From the NCBI RefSeq assembly GCF_030282825.1, contig NZ_JASTZU010000001.1:1-64000 (forward strand): a stretch of 64,000 nucleotides of DNA. Direction: 5' to 3'. The notes beneath the pieces are model-generated. The model saw nothing but the letters and a program-made list of their open reading frames with translations. It was not told the DNA's origin and made no database searches. This DNA comes from Aquibacillus rhizosphaerae (GTDB lineage Bacteria > Bacillota > Bacilli > Bacillales > Amphibacillaceae). Of this stretch, positions 1 through 9,498 are shown piece by piece; the first letter of the stretch is position 1; each line of letters opens with the position of its first letter. Made by a program: the position numbers and the translations under genes.

Positions 1-10
1 TTCCCCATGA

Positions 11-65
11 AAAACACCTCCGATTTTAGTACTTGTCTTAAGTGTACCATTTCCGAAGGTGTTTT
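11..65. terminator. Hairpin terminator at window start
   Basis: AAAACACCT pairs with AGGTGTTTT across a loop of about 37 nt. A-rich and T-rich flanks suggest it can work in both directions. The gene it serves lies outside the window; by B. subtilis gene order that could be the end of the atp operon, which is inference. Confidence 0.5.
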
Positions 66-475
66 ATATTGTCTCACTAATTTATGTTAGTCCAAGTCCA
101 CCCTATGGATTAAAGCTTTTTTTAATTGTTATGAGAAAAAATCTATAGAATAAAACGTAACTTTTAACCTCCCCTCATTGTAGTATGAAAGACAATTGCT
201 TGTTTAGTGTGAGGAAAGCAAATATCTAGAGTGGAAATCAACAAAAAAGTACGTTTAATATCTACTTATGAGAAGAGAGTGTAGGGTAATGATAAGTTAA
301 TCTGTCACTATTTCCCGGGAAATGCCAGTTATTGTAGTTAAATAAATGGAATTTCATATATTATAAGTTATTTTGGGATTTTGGTTCATTATCTAGTAGT
401 ATCATCTAACAGCATTGACAATTTTAATACCACGTGGCAAAGTAGTTAAAATAAATCTAATTTAGAAAGGTGTGA
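66..475. other. Non-coding region upstream of ywzB
   Basis: AT-rich stretch with no supported ORF. A TTGACA lies near position 415, but I see no well-spaced -10 for it. It presumably holds the ywzB promoter. Confidence 0.4.
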
Positions 476-718
476 TTGAATATGATGATGCAATTGTTAG
501 GGCAAGATGCTTTAATAAGTATGATCTCTCACATCGTTTTTATTATCATTACATGGCAAGTATTGCAATCGTTAAATTTTGACCAGTTATTTAGAAAAAC
601 TCGTACATATGAAGCGAGAATATTAATCATATTTATTACGATAGCGATTGGAACAACCGTTAGTAACTTTTTTTTAGACTTCTTACGATGGTCCGAACAG
701 CTCGTTTACCTATTTTAG
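476..718 (+). CDS. ywzB: YwzB-like DUF1146 membrane protein
   Basis: Small integral membrane protein of about 80 residues with two hydrophobic segments, roughly residues 14-32 and 48-67. Size, topology and position just upstream of ywmB-murA match YwzB (DUF1146) of Bacilli, whose function is unknown. Two starts are possible. TTG 476 lies 5 nt after AGAAAGG, while the ATG cluster at 482-488 lies 11 nt or more away; both give nearly the same product. A strong hairpin terminator follows the stop, so it is probably transcribed on its own or as the last gene of the unit upstream. Confidence 0.75.
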   Translation: MNMMMQLLGQDALISMISHIVFIIITWQVLQSLNFDQLFRKTRTYEARILIIFITIAIGTTVSNFFLDFLRWSEQLVYLF

Positions 719-733
719 CAATATATTTTCTAT

Positions 734-764
734 AAAAAACCTTTCAACACGGGAAGGTTTTTTA
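734..764 (+). terminator. Terminator of ywzB
   Basis: AAAAAACCTT pairs with AAGGTTTTTT around a short loop and ends in a T run directly after the ywzB stop. Confidence 0.8.
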
Positions 765-790
765 TTATGGATTTTTTAAAAAGATATGTA

Positions 791-1318
791 GTTTATGGTA
801 GATAAAATATAAAGTCTGCACTAGAGCAATGGCTACGCTCCTCAAGCAAAATTGACTCCCTTTCCGCAGGCACGGCTTCAGCTAACTCAGAAAAAAACGC
901 TTCTGAGTGGATCTTCAGCTCGCGCTGTTCCTGCAGGACAAGGAATGCTTCGACAGCAATACATCGCACGAAGAAAATCGATTTTTATTTTCGAGGAGTG
1001 TCGCCAATTTTACTTGATCCGCTGAAAAAAGTATCTATTGAATAATCTTTCTTATGTTAGTTGAATTTTTTACTATGTTTCGTTGTAGAGCATAGAATCA
1101 ATTCCTAAATACCTCTCGCTTGAAAAAAACATACTAAGCGAAGGGGAAATGCGAGACTCCTATGGGAAAGGAACAGTCTGAAGGCCCCACAGGGAGCGGT
1201 TTTTTCTCCCGAGGAGACTGAAGCGTTCCCCATGGAAAGCGAGTATTTTTCCGTAGCGCTGGATTAACCATTCATCTTAAATAAATTGAAAGGAAGTTAC
1301 GATAAACTTAATGCAAAC
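791..1318. repeat. Dispersed ~530-bp repeat, copy 1
   Basis: Nearly identical to 16458-16989 and in the same orientation. It has two arms that are diverged copies of one unit in opposite orientation. The left arm (about 825-985) read on the minus strand and the right arm (about 1130-1270) read on the plus strand share blocks such as GAACAG...CTGAAG and GAAAG. Each arm contains local inverted repeats, for example ACTCAGAA/TTCTGAGT at about 875-898. No ORF is present. This copy separates ywzB from ywmB, which are usually adjacent. It resembles the non-coding repeats scattered through Bacillaceae genomes; the family name is unknown to me. Confidence 0.85.
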
Positions 1319-1539
1319 TTTACATCAAGTTAGACGACTTTAAAGCAAAAATATTTACGAAAATATGCTGTATTATATTTGGCTAAGAATCAACTTTCTA
1401 GCTATCACATACTAGGTTAAAAGATTACTAGAAAGGATTAATTCATATAGTTTCATAGAAAATCCTATAAAATTGTATGTTTTCAATTATATCGGTCGAT
1501 ACTGATTTACAACAAGAACTTACAAGGGGAGATATATAT

Positions 1540-2265
1540 ATGAAAACAAGGTTTATTCTCGGTTCTATTATTTTTACTATCATTATTTTTTCATTCCAAA
1601 CACTTTCAAGTGCTTCTACAAATCAGCTTACTGAAATCAATCAAATTGCGAATCTACTAGAACAAGAAGATATATTCATTGACAACTGGGAAGTCATCGT
1701 TAAAGAAAAAAAAGATTATCAAACGTTTGAACAAATGCTAAAAAAGGTAAAGAAAGAATACGAGGGATATAAATTTGAAAAAACAGAAACAAAAAATGCA
1801 ACCAAATTTATTTTCAAACCCCATAAAAATGATATTGTTGACGAATCATTTATACTGATTGTGCCTAAATCAAATGCGCAAGAATATGAAATTACTTATA
1901 AAATTACCGGTAATAATTGGAACGAAGAAATTCAAGAAACATACGAAAATAAACTTGAAGAGATTACAAGGGAATTATTTACTGAAAATTTGACAAAATT
2001 CTCTTGTATCAAAACACAATCAAGTGTTATTATGGATAGAGTTTCTATGTTAAATCATTTACAAGAAAAATTAAATGTTCAAGCGCTAAATAATATACAT
2101 GAAGAAGATTTTACAGTCCTATCTGGTTTTACTCCACGCTGGGAAACTGTTATACCTACCTCGGACAAGTCATTACCAATGAATGTACAATTGGCTGCTC
2201 GAGAAGGATTGGGCGGAAAGACAACCATAACAATAGGAACACCTATCATAACTACTGAATATTAA
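1540..2265 (+). CDS. ywmB: YwmB-family secreted protein (DUF1779)
   Basis: Exported protein of 241 residues with a signal peptide (basic MKTR, then a hydrophobic core to about residue 22, then an Ala/Ser-rich cleavage region). The gene directly precedes murA, the ywmB position in B. subtilis. The family is annotated only by a TATA-box-binding-like fold and its role is unknown. ATG 1540 is chosen because AGGGGAG lies 8 nt upstream and the signal peptide begins there; the in-frame ATG 1477 would add 21 residues ahead of it. The gap to murA is short, so the two are probably cotranscribed. Confidence 0.8.
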   Translation: MKTRFILGSIIFTIIIFSFQTLSSASTNQLTEINQIANLLEQEDIFIDNWEVIVKEKKDYQTFEQMLKKVKKEYEGYKFEKTETKNATKFIFKPHKNDIVDESFILIVPKSNAQEYEITYKITGNNWNEEIQETYENKLEEITRELFTENLTKFSCIKTQSSVIMDRVSMLNHLQEKLNVQALNNIHEEDFTVLSGFTPRWETVIPTSDKSLPMNVQLAAREGLGGKTTITIGTPIITTEY

Positions 2266-2299
2266 TAATAGTGAAATTGGACGCAGAGGAGAATGAACC

Positions 2300-3610
2300 T
2301 TGGATAAAATCATCGTCCGTGGTGGAAGGCAGTTAACCGGCACAGTAAAGGTAGAAGGTGCTAAAAATGCCGTGCTGCCTGTCATCACCGCAAGTCTAAT
2401 CGCAAGTGAAGGTAAAAGTGTCATTAATGACGTTCCAGCCCTTGCTGATGTTTATACGATTAAAGAAGTATTGAGCAATATGAATGCAAACGTGCGTTTT
2501 GAAAATAATACAGTGACTGTTGACGCATCCGAACCCCTAACTACAGAAGCTCCAATGGAGTATGTTAGAAAAATGCGCGCATCAGTACTTGTATTAGGTC
2601 CGTTGCTTGCACGCTATGGTCATGCGAAAGTAGCTATGCCAGGTGGCTGTGCAATCGGATCAAGGCCTATTGATTTGCATCTAAAAGGCTTTGAAGCAAT
2701 GGGTGCAAAGGTGCATGTAGGAAACGGCTTTGTTGAAGTTCATGCCGAAGGTCGTCTCCAAGGAGCGAAGATTTATCTGGATGTTCCTAGTGTAGGAGCT
2801 ACAGAAAATATTATGATGGCAGCTGCTTTAGCTGAAGGTAGAACGATTTTGGAAAACTGCGCAAAAGAACCGGAAATTGTAGATTTAGCTAACTTCTTAA
2901 ATAAAATGGGTGCAAGAGTAATTGGTGCAGGTACAGAAACCATTAAAATTGACGGTGTTGAAAAATTAACTGGTGCTGAGCATACAATTATCCCAGACCG
3001 TATCGAAGCAGGTACATTTATGGTTGCTGCTGCAATAACTGGTGGAAATGTTTTAGTCAGAGGCGCAGAGTTAGAGCATATGCGTTCCTTGGTTTCAAAA
3101 ATGGAAGAAATGGGTGTTAAAATCTCAGAAGAGGTAGATGGTCTAAGAGTTATTGGACCTAAAAACCTTAAAGCTACAGATTTGAAAACATTGCCACACC
3201 CAGGATTTCCGACAGATATGCAATCTCAAATGATGGCACTCATGTTGAATGCCAAAGGCACAAGTGTGATTACAGAAACTGTATTTGAAAACAGATTTAT
3301 GCATGTCGAAGAGTTTCGTCGAATGAACGCTAAAATTAAGATTGAAGGCCGTAGCGTCATTGTTGAAGGACCTGTAACATTACAAGGGGCAGAAGTTGCT
3401 GCAACAGATTTAAGAGCAGGGGCAGCATTGATTTTGGCTGGATTGACCGCAGAAGGTTATACACGTGTCACTGAGTTAAAACACTTAGACCGTGGGTATG
3501 TAGATCTAACAGAAAAATTAGCACAACTAGGTGCTGATATTGAACGTGTTAATGATGAAGACATTGTCATTGTTGATGCTACTGAAAAACAACAAACTTC
3601 AGCATCTTAA
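2300..3610 (+). CDS. murA: UDP-GlcNAc 1-carboxyvinyltransferase MurA
   Basis: First committed step of peptidoglycan precursor synthesis in the cytoplasm: transfer of enolpyruvate from PEP to UDP-GlcNAc. Length is 436 residues, as usual. The substrate residues Lys22-Asn23 (EGAKNA) and the fosfomycin-reactive Cys117 ([15 protein letters not shown]) are present, as is the FPTDMQSQ loop with the catalytic Asp. Translation starts at TTG 2300, placed 8 nt after AGAGGAG. Position after ywmB points to the MurAA paralogue. A strong terminator follows, so the dpp genes downstream are a separate unit. In B. subtilis spoIID comes next; here 10 kb of dpp-ykf genes intervene. Confidence 0.97.
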   Translation: MDKIIVRGGRQLTGTVKVEGAKNAVLPVITASLIASEGKSVINDVPALADVYTIKEVLSNMNANVRFENNTVTVDASEPLTTEAPMEYVRKMRASVLVLGPLLARYGHAKVAMPGGCAIGSRPIDLHLKGFEAMGAKVHVGNGFVEVHAEGRLQGAKIYLDVPSVGATENIMMAAALAEGRTILENCAKEPEIVDLANFLNKMGARVIGAGTETIKIDGVEKLTGAEHTIIPDRIEAGTFMVAAAITGGNVLVRGAELEHMRSLVSKMEEMGVKISEEVDGLRVIGPKNLKATDLKTLPHPGFPTDMQSQMMALMLNAKGTSVITETVFENRFMHVEEFRRMNAKIKIEGRSVIVEGPVTLQGAEVAATDLRAGAALILAGLTAEGYTRVTELKHLDRGYVDLTEKLAQLGADIERVNDEDIVIVDATEKQQTSAS

Positions 3611-3618
3611 AAGTTATT

Positions 3619-3701
3619 AGAGACTGTCTTGGAACAGATCATCAAATTCAGAGGGAAAACATCTGGTTTTGATTGATTGTTCTGAGACGGTCTCTTTTTT
3701 T
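3619..3701 (+). terminator. Terminator of murA
   Basis: A long stem AGAGACTGTCTTGGAACA pairs imperfectly with TGTTCTGAGACGGTCTCT across a ~45-nt loop, followed by seven T. Confidence 0.85.
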
Positions 3702-3832
3702 GTTTAAAATTATTTCTAAAGACATTAAGTACCAAGTAGATACATATTAATTAAAGGAAAATAAAATTTGTATGTGAGAATATCTTCCAATAGTAATGTA
3801 AAATTTTACAAGAGCATGATACAATTCATTTA

Positions 3833-3847
3833 AATTTTTAGAAAAAT
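3833..3847 (+). promoter_or_regulatory. Candidate CodY box upstream of dppA
   Basis: AATTTTTAGAAAAAT differs at 2 of 15 positions from the CodY consensus AATTTTCWGAAAATT. It sits between a weak -10-like TACAAT (3820-3825) and the dppA RBS. dpp of B. subtilis is a classic CodY-repressed operon, so the site is functionally plausible. Binding itself is inferred. Confidence 0.6.
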
Positions 3848-3878
3848 CTAACACCTTTGAAGAAGGAGAATACCAACT

Positions 3879-4703
3879 ATGAAACTATATTTATCAGTAG
3901 ACATGGAAGGGATTACGGGATTACCTGATCATACTTATGTAGACTCTAGTAAACATAATTATGAAAGAGCAAGACGAATTATGACAAAAGAAACGAACTA
4001 CGTTATCGAAGAAGCGTATAAGAATGGCGTTACAGAAATACTTGTAAATGACAGTCATTCAAAAATGAATAATATATTAATTGACGAGTTACATCCAGAA
4101 GCCTATTTAATAACAGGTGACGTTAAGCCACTTTCAATGGTTCAATGTTTGGATAATAGCTATTCAGGTGCGATGTTTCTTGGCTATCATGCACGAGCAG
4201 GTGAGTTTGGTGCAATGGCCCACTCAATGATTCATGGAGTAAGGAATTTTTACATAAACGATGATAAGGTTGGTGAGCTAGGTTTTAATGCCTATGTTGC
4301 TGGCCATTTTGGTGTTCCGGTTTTAATGGTTGCTGGTGATGACCAAGCATGTGCAGAAGCAGAACAACTTATTCCCCATATCACTACAGCTTCTGTAAAA
4401 CAAACAATTTCCAGATCTGCAGTGAAAAGTTTAACACCAAAGAAAGCCGGAGTACTTCTTCAAGAAAAAGTTGCAGTTGCACTAGAAAATAGAAATAAGG
4501 TAAAACCTCTTGCACCACCTAAAAAACCGACGCTTCGAATTGAATTTACTAACTATGGAGAAGCCGAGTGGGCAAACTTAATGCCGGGCACTGAAATCGA
4601 GCCTGGGTCACCTACAGTGAAATTTGAAGCAAAAGATATTTTAGAAGCATATCAAGCAATGATTGTAATGACAGAATTAGCTATGCATACAACATTTCGT
4701 TAG
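3879..4703 (+). CDS. dppA: D-aminopeptidase DppA
   Basis: Zinc-dependent cytoplasmic aminopeptidase (M55 family) that releases N-terminal D-amino acids such as D-Ala from short peptides. Length is 274 residues. All known metal and catalytic positions of B. subtilis DppA are visible: Asp8 and Glu10 (SVDMEG), His60 (NDSH), His104 (GYHARAG), Glu133 (VGELGFN) and catalytic His115 (GAMAHSM). It starts at ATG 3879 after AAGAAGGAG and is the first gene of the dpp-ykf unit, 13 bp ahead of dppB. It probably processes D-Ala-containing wall peptides imported by DppBCDE. Confidence 0.95.
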   Translation: MKLYLSVDMEGITGLPDHTYVDSSKHNYERARRIMTKETNYVIEEAYKNGVTEILVNDSHSKMNNILIDELHPEAYLITGDVKPLSMVQCLDNSYSGAMFLGYHARAGEFGAMAHSMIHGVRNFYINDDKVGELGFNAYVAGHFGVPVLMVAGDDQACAEAEQLIPHITTASVKQTISRSAVKSLTPKKAGVLLQEKVAVALENRNKVKPLAPPKKPTLRIEFTNYGEAEWANLMPGTEIEPGSPTVKFEAKDILEAYQAMIVMTELAMHTTFR

Positions 4704-4716
4704 GAGGTAAGGGGGA

Positions 4717-5652
4717 ATGCTCCAATATATAGTAAAACGCTTTCTAATGATGATTATTACACTTCTGATTATCGTTACATTGACCTTCATATTAATGCAC
4801 TCTGTTCCTGGATCACCTTTTAATGAGGAGCGAGGTACAAATGCAACAATTCAAGCCAACTTAGAAGCTCATTATCATTTAGATGAACCACTTTATGTAC
4901 AGTACTTTATTTATTTAAAATCAATCGTTACATTCGATTTTGGACCATCAATTAAACAACCAACTTCATCAGTAAATGATTTGTTAAGTCGTGGATTTCC
5001 AATTTCATTAGAACTTGGACTCGTCTCGATAACGGTTGCTATCATCTCTGGGATATTATTAGGGATTATCGCTGCTTTAAGGCATAACGGTATGATTGAT
5101 TATATAGCAATGACCATAGCGGTCTTAGGCATCTCCATTCCTAACTTTATATTAGCGACACAACTTATCCAAACATTTGCAGTGTATTTTAAAATTTTAC
5201 CGGCAGCGACTTGGTCAAGTCCGATGCACATGATCCTACCGACGTTAGCTTTAGCGACAGGACCGATGGCTATCATTGCTCGGTTAACACGGTCTAGCAT
5301 GCTGGAAGTGTTAACACAAGACTACATAAAAATGGCCAAAGCTAAGGGGCTTTCTCCGGTAAAAATTGTCTTTAAACATGCATTAAAAAATGCTTTGATG
5401 CCGGTTGTTACGATCCTCGGTACATTACTTGCAGGAATCCTTACAGGCACATTTGTATTAGAACAAATCTTCGCCATTCCAGGTATGGGTAAATATTTTG
5501 TTGAAAGTATTAATACAAGAGATTATCCAGTTATTATGGGTACAACTGTTTTTTATAGTGCTTTTCTTATTCTGATGCTTTTTCTTGTAGATGTAGTCTA
5601 TGGTTTATTAGATCCACGCATAAAGCTTCATACGAAGGAGGGAGAATCATGA
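4717..5652 (+). CDS. dppB: Dipeptide/murein-peptide ABC permease DppB
   Basis: Membrane subunit of the peptide importer, 311 residues. It has an N-terminal membrane segment (residues 8-29), the family's extracytoplasmic stretch, then five hydrophobic segments. The cytoplasmic EAA-type loop is visible as DYIKMAKAKGLSPVKI, followed by a helix breaker, and it contacts the ATPases. It starts at ATG 4717 behind GGGGGA. Its stop overlaps the dppC start by 4 nt (ATGA), so translation of the pair is coupled. Confidence 0.93.
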   Translation: MLQYIVKRFLMMIITLLIIVTLTFILMHSVPGSPFNEERGTNATIQANLEAHYHLDEPLYVQYFIYLKSIVTFDFGPSIKQPTSSVNDLLSRGFPISLELGLVSITVAIISGILLGIIAALRHNGMIDYIAMTIAVLGISIPNFILATQLIQTFAVYFKILPAATWSSPMHMILPTLALATGPMAIIARLTRSSMLEVLTQDYIKMAKAKGLSPVKIVFKHALKNALMPVVTILGTLLAGILTGTFVLEQIFAIPGMGKYFVESINTRDYPVIMGTTVFYSAFLILMLFLVDVVYGLLDPRIKLHTKEGES

Positions 5653-6602
5653 GTTTGCTTAGTGAAAAACAAAAAAACAGTTCTCCATCCATACCAGATG
5701 AATGGTTTTCACCTTTAAATAAACAAAAGCAAGATGCAGAAAAGTTAACCAGGCCATCGCTTTCTTACTGGAAAGATGCCTGGCAACGTTTAGTAAAGAA
5801 TAAATTGGCAATGACCGGGTTACTATTTTTAGTATTTTTAGCAATCATGGCCGTTTTTGGACCAATATTATCGCCACATTCCGTTACAGATATCAATCTT
5901 CCTAACCAAAATCAATTACCTTCAAGTACGCATTGGTTTGGAACCGACGAACTTGGTCGAGATGTATTTACTCGAACATGGTACGGGGCTCGTATTTCTT
6001 TGTTTGTAGCATTGATGGCTGCTTTGATAGATTTTACTATTGGTATCATTTATGGCGGCATTTCAGGATACAAAGGTGGGAAGACCGATAATATGATGAT
6101 GCGTATTGTTGAAATATTGTACGGCCTACCATACTTGCTTGTAGTTATTATGTTGCTTGTCGTGATGGGGCCAAGTTTAACAACCATTATCATCGCTTTA
6201 TCTGTTACCGGTTGGGTTGGAATGGCTCGAATTGTTCGTGGCCAAGTGTTACAACTGAAGAACCTAGAATTTGTACTTGCTTCCAAGTCATTTGGCACAA
6301 AAACAATTCGTATTATTAGGAAAAACTTATTGCCAAATACCATGGGACCAATCATTGTTCAAATGACCTTAACCATACCGTCTGCAATATTTGCGGAAGC
6401 ATTTTTAAGTTTCTTAGGACTTGGAATACAAGCACCATTTGCTAGTTGGGGAGTAATGGCTAATGATGCTTTAGGCACTATTTTATCAGGTCATTGGTGG
6501 CGCCTATTTTTCCCGGCTTTCTTTATATCCGCAACAATGTTTGCTTTTAATGTACTAGGAGATGGACTACAGGATGCATTAGATCCGAAGCTGAGGGAGT
6601 GA
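5649..6602 (+). CDS. dppC: Dipeptide/murein-peptide ABC permease DppC
   Basis: Second membrane subunit of the importer, 317 residues. It has a longer N-terminal cytoplasmic tail than DppB and the signature HWFGTDELGRDVFTRTWYGA typical of DppC/OppC. The EAA loop near residues 206-225 (EFVLASKSFGTKTIRII) docks the ATPase. It starts with ATG overlapping the dppB stop, behind GGAGGGAG. It is expected to heterodimerise with DppB in the cytoplasmic membrane. Confidence 0.93.
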   Translation: MSLLSEKQKNSSPSIPDEWFSPLNKQKQDAEKLTRPSLSYWKDAWQRLVKNKLAMTGLLFLVFLAIMAVFGPILSPHSVTDINLPNQNQLPSSTHWFGTDELGRDVFTRTWYGARISLFVALMAALIDFTIGIIYGGISGYKGGKTDNMMMRIVEILYGLPYLLVVIMLLVVMGPSLTTIIIALSVTGWVGMARIVRGQVLQLKNLEFVLASKSFGTKTIRIIRKNLLPNTMGPIIVQMTLTIPSAIFAEAFLSFLGLGIQAPFASWGVMANDALGTILSGHWWRLFFPAFFISATMFAFNVLGDGLQDALDPKLRE

Positions 6603-6607
6603 CTACA

Positions 6608-7615
6608 ATGGAAAAGATACTTAATGTGAAAGACCTTCATGTTTCCTTTAAAACGTATGGCGGCGAGGTTCAAGCTGTTCGTGGTGTTGATTTTCACCTT
6701 GAAAAGGGAGAAACACTTGCGATTGTTGGTGAGTCAGGATGTGGAAAAAGTGTAACATCAAATAGTATTATGCGGTTGATTCCAAGTCCTCCTGGCAAAA
6801 TAACAAAAGGCTCCATTAGCTATAGAGGTCAGGACTTAACACAAGCTACAGAAAAACAAATGCGTAAAATTCGTGGGTTAGACATATCGATGATTTTTCA
6901 AGACCCCATGACAGCGTTGAATCCTACTTTAACAATTGGAAGTCAATTGATTGAAGGGTTGCTCCAACATAAACCAGTTTCAAAAAAAGAAGCGAAATTA
7001 AAAGCATTGAGAATGATGGATTTAGTAGGAATACCAAACCCAGAAGAACGTATGAAACAGTATCCACACCAATTTAGCGGCGGGATGAGGCAAAGGATTG
7101 TCATTGCAATGGCTCTTATCTGTGATCCGGACTTATTAATTGCAGATGAACCAACAACAGCACTAGACGTAACAATCCAAGCGCAAATTTTGGAACTGTT
7201 TGAAAGAATACAAGAAAAAACAGGAGTATCTATTATTCTAATAACCCACGATTTAGGGGTTGTAGCAAAAATTGCTGATAGAATTGCTGTCATGTATGCA
7301 GGAAAGATAATTGAAGTTGGGACAAAAAGAGAAATTTTTTATAACCCGCAGCATCCATATACACAAGGGTTGCTGAAATCAGTTCCACGTCTTGATTTGA
7401 GGGAAGACACACTAATTCCAATTGAAGGAACACCACCAGATTTATTCGCACCTCCAGAAGGATGTCCATTTACTGCAAGATGTCCATTTGCTATGGAGGT
7501 ATGTGATAAAATATATCCTTTTCATTCCAAGTTAACAGCTACACACAATGTAGAATGTTGGCTGCAGGATGAAAGAGGAAAACGCGTTGCTGCTTCTGCA
7601 ATTGCGAGTAAGTGA
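6608..7615 (+). CDS. dppD: Peptide ABC transporter ATPase DppD
   Basis: Nucleotide-binding subunit of the importer, 335 residues. Walker A is GESGCGKS, the Q-loop is IFQDPMTALNP, the signature is FSGGMRQRIVIAMAL, Walker B is LLIADEPTTALD, and the H-loop His is in ITHDLG. The C-terminal oligopeptide-transporter extension with clustered Cys (GCPFTARCPFAMEVC) is present. ATG 6608 is preferred because GAGGGAG lies 8-9 nt upstream; an in-frame GTG at 6599 would overlap that RBS. The unit has no separate dppF. The only second ATPase is the C-terminal half of the fusion gene at 11698. Confidence 0.94.
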   Translation: MEKILNVKDLHVSFKTYGGEVQAVRGVDFHLEKGETLAIVGESGCGKSVTSNSIMRLIPSPPGKITKGSISYRGQDLTQATEKQMRKIRGLDISMIFQDPMTALNPTLTIGSQLIEGLLQHKPVSKKEAKLKALRMMDLVGIPNPEERMKQYPHQFSGGMRQRIVIAMALICDPDLLIADEPTTALDVTIQAQILELFERIQEKTGVSIILITHDLGVVAKIADRIAVMYAGKIIEVGTKREIFYNPQHPYTQGLLKSVPRLDLREDTLIPIEGTPPDLFAPPEGCPFTARCPFAMEVCDKIYPFHSKLTATHNVECWLQDERGKRVAASAIASK

Positions 7616-7640
7616 AGATAAAAAAAGAGGGGGAATGACC

Positions 7641-9299
7641 ATGAAAAAGTGGCATGCATTATTATTAGCCATCCTGACGGTACTAGTTTTAGCAGCTTGT
7701 ACTGCCAATGAAAGTGCAGGAGAAGAGGAAGAAGAGGAAGCATCAGATTCAACAGAAACGGAAGATACAAATACAGAAACAAGTTCCGATGAAAAAGTTT
7801 TATACTTGAATAATGGAACAGAACCAACTTCCTTTGATCCACCAATAGGTTTTGATTCAAGTTCTTGGAGTGCACTAAACAATTTAATGGAAGGTTTAAC
7901 GCGACTTGGTCAAGATGACCAACCGGAAGAAGCAATTGCAGAATCATGGGATATTTCTGATGATGGAACTGAATATACGTTCCATATCCGTGAAGATGCT
8001 ACATGGTCTAATGGAGATGATTTAACTGCAGGTGACTTTGTCTTTGCGTGGAAACGTATGTTAGACCCAGAAGTTGGTGCCTCATCAGCCTTTTTAGGAT
8101 ATTTTATTAAAGGTGCGGAAGCATTTAATAGTGGGGAAGGCTCAAGTGATAACGTAGCAGTCGTAGCAGAAGATGAAAAAACATTAAAAGTAACATTAGA
8201 AAGTCCTGCTGGATTCTTCTTAAATGTGATTTCACTACCTGCTTTCTTTCCAATAAACGAAGCGGTAGCAACTGAAAATCCAGAATGGTTTGCAGAGGCT
8301 GAAACATTTGTAGGTAATGGACCATTTAAACTAGAGTCATGGACACATGATACAGAGTTGGTAATGGTTAAGAACGATCAGTATTGGGATGCTGATGCTA
8401 TAAAACTAGATAAAGTTCATTGGGCAATGGTCAATGATTCGAATACAGAATATCAAATGTACGAGAGTGGAGATTTAGATACATCAGCAATACCTTCTGA
8501 CATGGCAGAAGAGTTACTATCAGACGATGATGTAATTATTGAAGATCAAGCAGGGACTTATTTCTATCGTTTTGTGGTAGATAAAGAACCATTCCAGAAT
8601 GCGAAGATTCGTAAAGCGATTGCCATGGCTATTGATCAACAACAAATTGTTGAATATGTGACCAAGAATGGTGAAGAGCCAGCATATGGTTTCGTAGCAC
8701 CAGGATTCAAAGACCCTTCAGGTCAAGATTTCCGTGAAGCAAATGGTAATTTAGTTGAGTTTGATCCTGATCAAGCAACAAGTTTACTAGAAGAAGGCAT
8801 GGCTGAAGAAGGTTACGATGAGCTTCCAGCAATTACATTGTCCTATAACACGAGTGATTCACATAAGGCAATTGCTGAAACGATCCAACAGATGCTAAAA
8901 CAAAACCTAGGTATGGATGTCACATTGGAAAATGCAGAATGGAATGTATTCCTAGAAGATCAAAAGGCACTAAATCATCAACTATCTCGTAGTTCATTCC
9001 TACATGACTACGCTGATCCAATTAACGCTTTAGAAAGTTTCGTTACAGATTCTGCCATGAATCGTACGGGCTGGTCAAATGCAGAATATGATGAGTTAAT
9101 TGCAAATGCAAAAGCAGCAACAGACGAGCAACAACGTTATGATTACATGTATGAAGCAGAAAAGCTTTTGTTTGAAGAAATGCCAATTTTCCCAATTCAC
9201 TACTATAACCAAGTTGTTTTACAAAATCCAAGTGTGACAGATATCATTCGTCATCCGGTTGGTTACTTAGAGTTAAAATGGGCTGACAAAGCAGAATAA
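7641..9299 (+). CDS. dppE: Peptide-binding lipoprotein DppE
   Basis: Extracellular substrate-binding lipoprotein of the SBP_bac_5 family, 552 residues. It has a lipoprotein signal with lipobox LAAC (Cys about 20), an acidic Ser/Thr/Glu-rich linker of about 40 residues, then the solute-binding fold. Its B. subtilis counterpart binds dipeptides and murein tripeptide. ATG 7641 follows GAGGGGGA; the longer in-frame start at 7569 lies inside dppD and lacks a signal peptide. A hairpin follows, which may lower expression of the ykf genes relative to the abundant binding protein. Confidence 0.93.
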   Translation: MKKWHALLLAILTVLVLAACTANESAGEEEEEEASDSTETEDTNTETSSDEKVLYLNNGTEPTSFDPPIGFDSSSWSALNNLMEGLTRLGQDDQPEEAIAESWDISDDGTEYTFHIREDATWSNGDDLTAGDFVFAWKRMLDPEVGASSAFLGYFIKGAEAFNSGEGSSDNVAVVAEDEKTLKVTLESPAGFFLNVISLPAFFPINEAVATENPEWFAEAETFVGNGPFKLESWTHDTELVMVKNDQYWDADAIKLDKVHWAMVNDSNTEYQMYESGDLDTSAIPSDMAEELLSDDDVIIEDQAGTYFYRFVVDKEPFQNAKIRKAIAMAIDQQQIVEYVTKNGEEPAYGFVAPGFKDPSGQDFREANGNLVEFDPDQATSLLEEGMAEEGYDELPAITLSYNTSDSHKAIAETIQQMLKQNLGMDVTLENAEWNVFLEDQKALNHQLSRSSFLHDYADPINALESFVTDSAMNRTGWSNAEYDELIANAKAATDEQQRYDYMYEAEKLLFEEMPIFPIHYYNQVVLQNPSVTDIIRHPVGYLELKWADKAE

Positions 9300-9324
9300 T
9301 AAAAGTGGCAAGAAATTTAAAGAC

Positions 9325-9382
9325 GGGATTGGTTCCTTCACTCTAGGTATTCTAGGAAGGGGAGCCATTCCTTCTTTCTTTT
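9325..9382 (+). terminator. Terminator or attenuating hairpin after dppE
   Basis: GGATTGGTTCCTTC pairs, with G-U pairs, with GAAGGGGAGCCATTCC, followed by a T-rich tract. It separates dppE from the ykf genes and could be a partial terminator. Confidence 0.65.
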
Positions 9383-9387
9383 AAATT

Positions 9388-9462
9388 CATGAGTCAATTT
9401 TTAATTACCTTATTCAGTCTAGGTGACGACAAAATTAATATTAAGAAATTGATTAAAAGGAT
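9388..9462 (+). repeat. Short dispersed repeat, compact copy
   Basis: Shares GAGTCAATTT, AATTACCTTATTCAGTC and TAGGTGACGACAAAATT with 47850-47975 in the same order and orientation. In this copy the two blocks are contiguous. No coding function is apparent. Confidence 0.7.
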
Positions 9463-9498
9463 TGAAATACAGCTAGTTCGTAAAAGGAGGAGATTAGC

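Noticed and set aside
7522-7947. Long minus-strand ORFs opposite dppD and dppE
   Set aside because: Shadows of well-supported genes, with Leu-rich low-complexity translations.
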